A DNA stretch of 57,405 nucleotides, from positions 1 to 57,405 of the forward strand of contig JACRBC010000023.1 in the NCBI GenBank assembly GCA_016213245.1, given 5' to 3'. The position numbers and the translations under genes were made by a program. Positions within the stretch are counted from its first letter, which is position 1. Every line of letters starts with the position of its first letter. This document shows, piece after piece, positions 52,434 to 57,405 of the stretch. The stretch is from Candidatus Solibacter usitatus (GTDB taxonomy: Bacteria > Acidobacteriota > Terriglobia > Bryobacterales > Bryobacteraceae). A model generated the notes under the pieces. That model was not told the origin of the DNA, made no database searches, and worked only from the letters and a program-made list of their open reading frames with translations.

Positions 52434-53745
52434 TCTCCCGTTCGGGCTCGCGCGTCTCCCGCTCCGGCTCGGGGAGCTTCCCGGCCCTGTTGGCCCAGCC
52501 CCAGAACACGGCCGTGGAGGCGCTCAACACGCCGGCCACGACACCGATTTCCCGGACGGAAAAGAGCGTGGACGCCGCCCCGGCAGCGCCCATCGACAGC
52601 AACATCACGGCGTTGGACATGGTCTCGACGGTGGTGAAGACACGCCCGCGCAGGCCGTCGGGCACGTGCGCCAGCAGCATGCCGCGGTTGAGCACGGAGT
52701 TGAGCCCCATGGCCACCCTGGACAGGGCGATGAAGACCATGGCGGCATAGATGGAGCCCATGACGCTGAAGACGACATAGCACAGCCCGTGCAGGAAGAA
52801 GGCCACGGTCACCGTGCGCTTGTATCGTTCAAAGCCCATGCCGCGGCCGAGGCGATGGCCGAGGACGCCGCCGAGCACGAGTCCGATGCCGGCGGAGCTC
52901 CAGATGAGGCCGATGCCGGCCGGGCCGCGGGCGAACACCACCTCGCCGAAGAGGGTGAAGAGCACCTGCGCCGCGCCGCCGCCCGTGCTCCAGCCCACGC
53001 CCAACAGCGCGATGCCCAGGATGAGCGGGCGCGCCGCCATGTAGCGGAGCCCCCCGCGGAACTCCTCCAAGCTGGCGCCGCGGCGGCGGGCGGCCCCGCC
53101 TCGCTCCGGCCTGAAGTCTCCCCTCATGCTCCAGATGGCCGCGGCGCTGAAGGCGAAGCTGGCCGCGTTGGCCACGAAAGCCCACTTGTAGCCGAACTGG
53201 GCGGTGCTCAGGCCTCCCAGCATGGTGCCGATCGAGAGCGTCAGCCACGACGTGGTCTGCGTCAAGGCGTTAGCCGTGTGGAGCTCGTCCTGGCTGGCGA
53301 TGCGCGGCAGGATGGCGCTACGGCCGCTATTGAAGAAGGGCGATGCGAACATCAGCAGGCCGCTCAAGGCGTAGAGCAGCCATGTCTCCCGGTAGGTCAG
53401 CAACAGGATGTGGGCCAGCGCCACCACGGCCCGCAGCACGTCGGAGGCGATCATCACCTTGCGCCGGTCCATGCGGTCCAGCACCACGCCGGCGACCGGC
53501 CCGGCGACAATCGCCGGGAGCACGCGCGCAATCATCACCGCCCCCACCGCGGCGCCGCTGCCGGTGAGGTGCAGAGCCAGGCTGAGCACGGCGATGGAGT
53601 TGAAGTGGTCGCCCACCTCGCTCACCGTCTGGCCGAGCCAGCAGGCGCGGTAGTTCCGGTTGCGCCTGAGGATCTGCGCGAATCCGCTCACCACTTCATT
53701 AGAACTTGAACTTGAACGGGGCAGCGGGCGATGTTCCGGTCCCAT
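52408..53745 (-). CDS. MFS exporter, EntS/MFS_3-like
   Basis: A 445-residue protein with twelve predicted membrane segments. LGQTVSEVGDHFNSIAVLSLAL and GVVLDRMDRRKVMIASDVLRA (loop 2-3) match the MFS_3 family of siderophore and drug exporters. GGGAG 8 bases before the ATG is a clear RBS and TATAGT (53779-53774) a good -10. Convergent overlap with the thioesterase gene and the family suggest it exports the locus product. Confidence 0.9.
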   Translation of the reverse strand: MGPEHRPLPRSSSSSNEVVSGFAQILRRNRNYRACWLGQTVSEVGDHFNSIAVLSLALHLTGSGAAVGAVMIARVLPAIVAGPVAGVVLDRMDRRKVMIASDVLRAVVALAHILLLTYRETWLLYALSGLLMFASPFFNSGRSAILPRIASQDELHTANALTQTTSWLTLSIGTMLGGLSTAQFGYKWAFVANAASFAFSAAAIWSMRGDFRPERGGAARRRGASLEEFRGGLRYMAARPLILGIALLGVGWSTGGGAAQVLFTLFGEVVFARGPAGIGLIWSSAGIGLVLGGVLGHRLGRGMGFERYKRTVTVAFFLHGLCYVVFSVMGSIYAAMVFIALSRVAMGLNSVLNRGMLLAHVPDGLRGRVFTTVETMSNAVMLLSMGAAGAASTLFSVREIGVVAGVLSASTAVFWGWANRAGKLPEPERETREPEREISGTVTPA

Positions 53746-53772
53746 CCCCTATGCTCCCGACTCGCGGTTGTG

Positions 53773-53779
53773 TACTATA
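53773..53779. promoter_or_regulatory. Symmetrical -10 shared by two divergent genes
   Basis: TACTATA reads as TACTAT on the plus strand (6 bases before the ATG at 53785) and TATAGT on the minus strand (34-39 bases before the MFS ATG). One AT-rich core may thus open for both directions. Confidence 0.5.
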
Positions 53780-53784
53780 CGTGA

Positions 53785-54243
53785 ATGTCCGTTAACAGGA
53801 ACTTCGTTCTTTGCGCCCTGCTTCTGACGCTGGCCTGTTCGCTTTCCGCGCAGCCGCGGCGCGGCCGGGCCGGGGCCGGCGGGGTTGCGGAGACCACCCG
53901 CATCATCAGCGACTGCGAGCGCCGCACCAACACGTTCAAGAAGACGCTGGACCGCGCCCTGGGCCGCGACAATGTCCGATTGGGCCAAGGCCGGGAGGAC
54001 GAGCTCAATCGCGAGGCCTCGCGGTTGGAGAACCAACTCGACAAGGCCGGCGACTCCTGGAACCGCGACCACAATCCCGACAGCACGCGCGACCACGTGC
54101 GCGCCGCCATCGCCGTGGGCAACGACATCGACCGCGCAATGCGCAGCAACAGGATGGGGCCGGACGCCGAGCGCGAATGGGCCGCGGTCCGGGCGGAGCT
54201 GAACCGGCTGGCGCAGACGTTCAACCTGCCGCGCATCCGGTAG
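53785..54243 (+). CDS. Small secreted helical protein
   Basis: A 152-residue protein with a signal peptide (about 1-22, LLLTLACSLSAQ) and a charged, helical body (NREASRLENQLDKAGDSWNR, AAIAVGNDIDRAMRS). No family was recognised. TACTAT lies 6 bases before the ATG and there is no Shine-Dalgarno, suggesting a leaderless mRNA. A small periplasmic or cell-surface protein is likely. Confidence 0.7.
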   Translation: MSVNRNFVLCALLLTLACSLSAQPRRGRAGAGGVAETTRIISDCERRTNTFKKTLDRALGRDNVRLGQGREDELNREASRLENQLDKAGDSWNRDHNPDSTRDHVRAAIAVGNDIDRAMRSNRMGPDAEREWAAVRAELNRLAQTFNLPRIR

Positions 54244-54604
54244 GGGCGGCCGGCTGGGCCGGCGCGGCGGCCGGAGGTGTCCGATTTTGGGATTAGGGTC
54301 GTTTTGTTTTTTCTCCGTTTGCCTGGTTCCAGGGTGGCTGAAGGCATGGATGGAGGTGGGGTCCCGAGTGGTGGTGTCGAGTTTGCGCATGGTGTTCAGC
54401 ATGGTGATGGAATACACCCGGGGAGGCGGGATCGGGGGCGGGAGGGCCGCAAGTGGTTGAAGCGACTAAGAAGATTTTCTTGAATTCGCGGTGAAAGACT
54501 TGCACGCTTGGAGGGTTACGGGAGTCGCTCTGGATAGCGAGCAAGAAAACAGGGCTCCAACGGAGGCGCATTGCAGTATAGTCAATGGTAACCGGGAAGC
54601 GAAA
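54244..54604. other. Gap with a probable promoter for the GGDEF gene
   Basis: No gene is accepted. There is a GC-rich inverted GCCGGC pair near 54249-54263, T-rich stretches around 54300-54315 and a plus-strand TATAGT at 54577-54582 that would serve the next gene. A GTG-initiated extension from 54491 is possible but crosses this promoter. Confidence 0.4.
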
Positions 54605-55975
54605 GTGCAGATCCCGGCTTCGGTGATGCGCCTGACTCGAAGAGTGTTTACCGACCTGGCCATCTGGATGACCGGCCTGGGGCTGGTTATGGGCATCGTC
54701 TTCCCGTTTTTCGTCGCCGGCATGGGGGTAGAGCCCGAATACGTGCTGACACCGGCGTTTTTTGGAGCTTGCATGGCGGCGGGATTCATCGTGGGCGGCG
54801 CCAATATCGTCCTGGCGCGGATGGTTGTGGGACGGCGCCTCCGGCTGCTGGCCGGGGGAATGCGACATGTCGAGGGGATGGTGCGCGAGGCGGCGCGCAG
54901 CGGGGATATGGGACAGTGCTCGCCCGAGACCTGCTTCCTGGAGGTGGATTCGGAGGATGAGATCGGCGAAAGCGGGCGCGCGTTCAACGTCCTGGTGGAG
55001 GCCCTGGCCTTGTCGCTGCGGACCAACGCCTCGGTGAAATCCTTCACGGAGATGCTCGCCAGCCAACTGGAACTCGATCCGCTGGCCAACCAGGCGCTGG
55101 AGCAGTTGCTGCGGCACAGCGGGGCGGAAGCGGGCGCCATCCTGGTTGCGTCGGAAGGGTACATGAAGGTGATAGCGTCGCACGGAATTCGCGCCGCGGA
55201 TTCCCTGGTGGAGAGCGACCATATCCGGCGGGCGCTATCGGCCCTTCAGCGGCAAAGTCTGTCCATGCCGGAGGGAATCGCGCTGGACGGCGTGGTCACC
55301 GATTTCCGGCCGCGCGAGGTACTGGTGGACCCGCTGTGCTACAAGCGCGTTCCGCTCGGGGCGGTGATTCTGGCCAGCGCCGCCGGTTTTACGGACGAAG
55401 CCCGTTCGCGGCTGGAGTTGCTGCGCGAGGGGCTGTCGCTGGCCCTGAACAACGCTCTTGCGCACGATCGGCTGCAGCGGCTCGCCGCGGTGGATCCGCT
55501 GACGGCCAGCTATAACCGCCGCTTCGGACTGGCGCGGCTGCGGGAGGAGTTCGGCCGCGCGGTTCGCTCCTCCACGCCACTGGGAGTGGTCATGTTCGAC
55601 ATTGACCACTTCAAGAGCGTGAACGACACTTACGGTCACCTGGTCGGCGACCGGGTGCTGATTCGCGTGGCCAAGGTGGCGCGATCGGCGATGCGCGAAG
55701 GCGACATCCTGGTGCGTTACGGCGGCGAGGAGTTTGTGGCCGTCCTTCCCGGCGCCTCGCGGGAGGACATTCGGTTGACCTGCGAGAGGCTGCGACGGGC
55801 GGTGGAGGAAACCTCCATCGCGGAGCACGACCAGGTGATCCGCGTCACCGTCAGCTTGGGCGGCATCTCGTTTCCCGAGTTCGATGTGCAAGGCGAGGAG
55901 GAACTCATCCGGCGGGCCGACGAAGCGCTGTACTCTGCCAAGGAGTCGGGGCGCAACCGGGTGGTGGTGGCATAG
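54605..55975 (+). CDS. Membrane-bound diguanylate cyclase (GGEEF)
   Basis: About 456 residues from GTG 54605 (ATG 54626 also possible). Two membrane helices (about 20-75) with a short loop, a HAMP-like linker, a GAF-like domain (about 150-290) and a C-terminal GGDEF domain with VDPLTASYNRRFGL, FDIDHFKSVNDTYGH and an intact YGGEEFVAVLPG. It makes cyclic di-GMP. No RxxD inhibitory site stands out. The second cyclic-di-GMP enzyme in this window. Confidence 0.88.
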   Translation: MQIPASVMRLTRRVFTDLAIWMTGLGLVMGIVFPFFVAGMGVEPEYVLTPAFFGACMAAGFIVGGANIVLARMVVGRRLRLLAGGMRHVEGMVREAARSGDMGQCSPETCFLEVDSEDEIGESGRAFNVLVEALALSLRTNASVKSFTEMLASQLELDPLANQALEQLLRHSGAEAGAILVASEGYMKVIASHGIRAADSLVESDHIRRALSALQRQSLSMPEGIALDGVVTDFRPREVLVDPLCYKRVPLGAVILASAAGFTDEARSRLELLREGLSLALNNALAHDRLQRLAAVDPLTASYNRRFGLARLREEFGRAVRSSTPLGVVMFDIDHFKSVNDTYGHLVGDRVLIRVAKVARSAMREGDILVRYGGEEFVAVLPGASREDIRLTCERLRRAVEETSIAEHDQVIRVTVSLGGISFPEFDVQGEEELIRRADEALYSAKESGRNRVVVA

Positions 55976-56481
55976 GCTGATCCAGCTTTTGCAGTGCTTC
56001 TGCCGTCTGGAGTTCGAGGCGCTGGTCGGCGAGCACATGGCTTGGTTGTCCGTTTCGGCGGCAGTTGATCTGGCCGTTCCAGGCGTGGCAGGTTGCGCCC
56101 CTGACGGTGCTCCCCAAGACGAGGTACGCTGGCCAGTGTAGGTTCAGTTGGGGCCACGGTGAGTCTCCCAGAAAGAGCCGGGATTTGGGCGTTGCTGCTG
56201 TCTCTTGGCGGCATTTCGTACTTCTCTGGCCGCGGCGCGCTCGGAGTGGCGCAGGTGCGGGATTCGACTCTCAGTCCCTGGTCGCCAGTGGAACTCTCCA
56301 TGGACTGCGGCTTTGTGGGAGAGTCGTTCGAGGCGCTACAGAGCGGGGTCCGCAGGCTTTGGCGGCTCAGTGCTTAGTGTCAGATTCGCGACCTGCGCGT
56401 TGGTTGGGGCTCTTGGATTACAATGGGAAAAGGGAATTTTGGCCAGTGGCTTAGACCAGCGGAAAGACATCAGATGACACT
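55976..56481. other. Gap without a convincing gene
   Basis: Several short frames cross this 506-base stretch, none with a recognisable domain, signal or RBS. A plus-strand TACAAT at 56417-56422 may be the -10 of the methyltransferase gene. Base composition drops towards the right, as in the following gene. Confidence 0.4.
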
Positions 56482-57405
56482 ATGAACGATGAAAAATCGT
56501 CGGAGGTGGCTCACGAGGAGAGTCGGCATTATTCGATTCAGCATGTGGCAAACCAAGCTGCGGCGTACCAGAATGTGCTTGATGGAGTCAAACAGACGAA
56601 GTCGATCGCCCCGCTGTGTTGGTATCCCCATGACACACTGGGCGAGTTGTATATGTTCGCTGATCTCCTGGAAGGAGAAGATCGCGAACTGGGACGATTG
56701 CTCTACCAGGGGCCCATTTTAGATCTTTGCTGCGGCGACGGTGACTTGGCGTTCTTTCTTGCGTCCCAAGGGTGCACGGTAGACGCAGTCGACTGGCCAC
56801 CCACCAACTACAACGCTATGGCCGGAGTTCGGGCCATGCGAGAGACCCTGAGCTCGGCCGTCCAGATCGAAGAAGTCGACCTGAACGGCGCTTTCCGACT
56901 GGCCACGCCCTTTCTACAACGTCATCTTCTTCATGGGGGCTCTATACCACCTGAAGAACCCTTCGACGGTGCTTGAGGAGATCGCGAAGTCCTGCGCTTA
57001 CTGCGTCCTCACAAGTCGCGTCACGCGCTACGCGGCGGACCGTCAGACGGACATCGGATCACTTCCTGTTGCCTATCTCGTGGATAAGCACGAAACGAAT
57101 GGTGATCCGACAAACTATTGGATCTTCACGCAGGCGGGTCTGCGCCGTGCCTTGACGCGCGCGAACTGGCGGATTTCTGCCATGATGACTCGCGGAGCCA
57201 CCGAGTCAGATCCTGCCTCAGCAGGTGGCGATGAGCGCGCATACTGCTTCTTAAGGAGTGCACACCGGCAGGTCGAGTTTCTGGAGGGAGTGCATCTTGT
57301 GGAAGCCGGCGAGTGGCGATGGACGGAGAAGCGGTTCTGCCTGAGGATCTGGCACGAGCCGTTCGATGCGGCCGCCTTTGTTCTTCCTTTGTTCATCCCG
57401 GAGGA
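56482..57405 (+). pseudogene. SAM methyltransferase, frameshifted and cut by the window edge
   Basis: The first frame (from ATG 56482) encodes a class I methyltransferase start: QGPILDLCCGDGDLAFFLA, DAVDWPPTNYNAM and a CmoB/DUF1698-like EEVDLNGAFRLATPF. It then derails. In the +1 frame the protein continues without a stop to 57405: FYNVIFFMGALYHLKNPSTV, LTSRVTRYAADR, then a C-terminal beta domain. Removing one T from the TTT at 56911-56913 restores a single frame reading RLATPFYNVIFF. Either the gene is inactivated or the base call is wrong. Its lower GC suggests a different origin from its neighbours. Confidence 0.75.

Noticed and set aside
54249-54263. An intrinsic terminator after the small secreted protein gene
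   Set aside because: The GCCGGC stem is short and the nearest T-run is about 40 bases away.
56159-56377. A 72-codon frame starting at GTG 56159
   Set aside because: No RBS, promoter spacing or recognisable domain; composition is compatible with a non-coding frame.
1-57405. A CRISPR array
   Set aside because: The only regular arrays (1-300, 6131-6175) have no unique spacers; the units are contiguous palindromes or tandem 15-mers.

Overview
The window reads as chromosomal DNA of a high-GC acidobacterium, most likely of the Bryobacteraceae/Solibacter type. This is inferred from gene content: an Oar-like carboxypeptidase-regulatory TonB receptor, a PmoA-like/Gfo-Idh-MocA sugar module, NAVWGD-repeat subtilase, LPS heptosyltransferases and dispersed short GC-rich repeats. 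No rRNA or tRNA gene was recognised, so the placement is not proven.

Layout. 1-1.5 kb: palindromic tandem repeats flank remnants of toxin-antitoxin loci (hicB with a wrecked hicA, and an orphan Xre regulator). 1.6-6.1 kb: an M16 protease pair, an IscU-like scaffold and a MutT hydrolase. 6.2-10.5 kb: a molybdopterin oxidoreductase overlapping a lipoprotein and a polytopic membrane protein. 10.5-12.8 kb: a structured non-coding stretch, a DksA-family gene with a terminator, then a translationally coupled nuoB-pgeF pair. 12.9-19.7 kb: an Oar/TonB receptor, an oligogalacturonate-lyase-like protein, a PmoA-like protein and a Gfo/Idh/MocA oxidoreductase, probably for plant-sugar use. 19.7-24.0 kb: a beta-CASP RNase and an LPS-core operon (two heptosyltransferases, a degenerate nucleotidyltransferase, an ICMT-like methyltransferase). 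24.5-33.3 kb: a NAVWGD-repeat subtilase, a previously unlisted 48-residue ORF ending in the same WGD motif, an HD-GYP/GAF/GGDEF protein and a compact peptide ABC transporter joined by overlaps. 33.4-41.9 kb: heptose-1-phosphate adenylyltransferase, Mfd, small hypotheticals, a transposase fossil, a SurA-like isomerase, a YhaM-like nuclease and a BlaI-like repressor.

41.9-53.7 kb is the most unusual part. A leftward operon (GT-C membrane protein, HprK-related kinase, nucleotidyltransferase, UDP-glycosyltransferase) sits back to back with a rightward operon (FkbH-type HAD protein fused to a carrier domain, a GT4 glycosyltransferase, and a GT4 fused to a type II thioesterase), closed by an MFS exporter. 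It looks like a small natural-product or surface-glycan locus that uses carrier-bound acyl chemistry without any visible NRPS or PKS. 53.8-57.4 kb: a small secreted protein, a membrane GGDEF protein and a methyltransferase broken by a one-base insertion and by the window edge.

A theme across the window is a -10-like hexamer 6-7 bases upstream of the start codon at several isolated genes, which predicts leaderless mRNAs. Two divergent gene pairs appear to share overlapping symmetrical -10 elements. Four convergent gene pairs overlap at their 3' ends, and most operons use ATGA/GTGA coupling.
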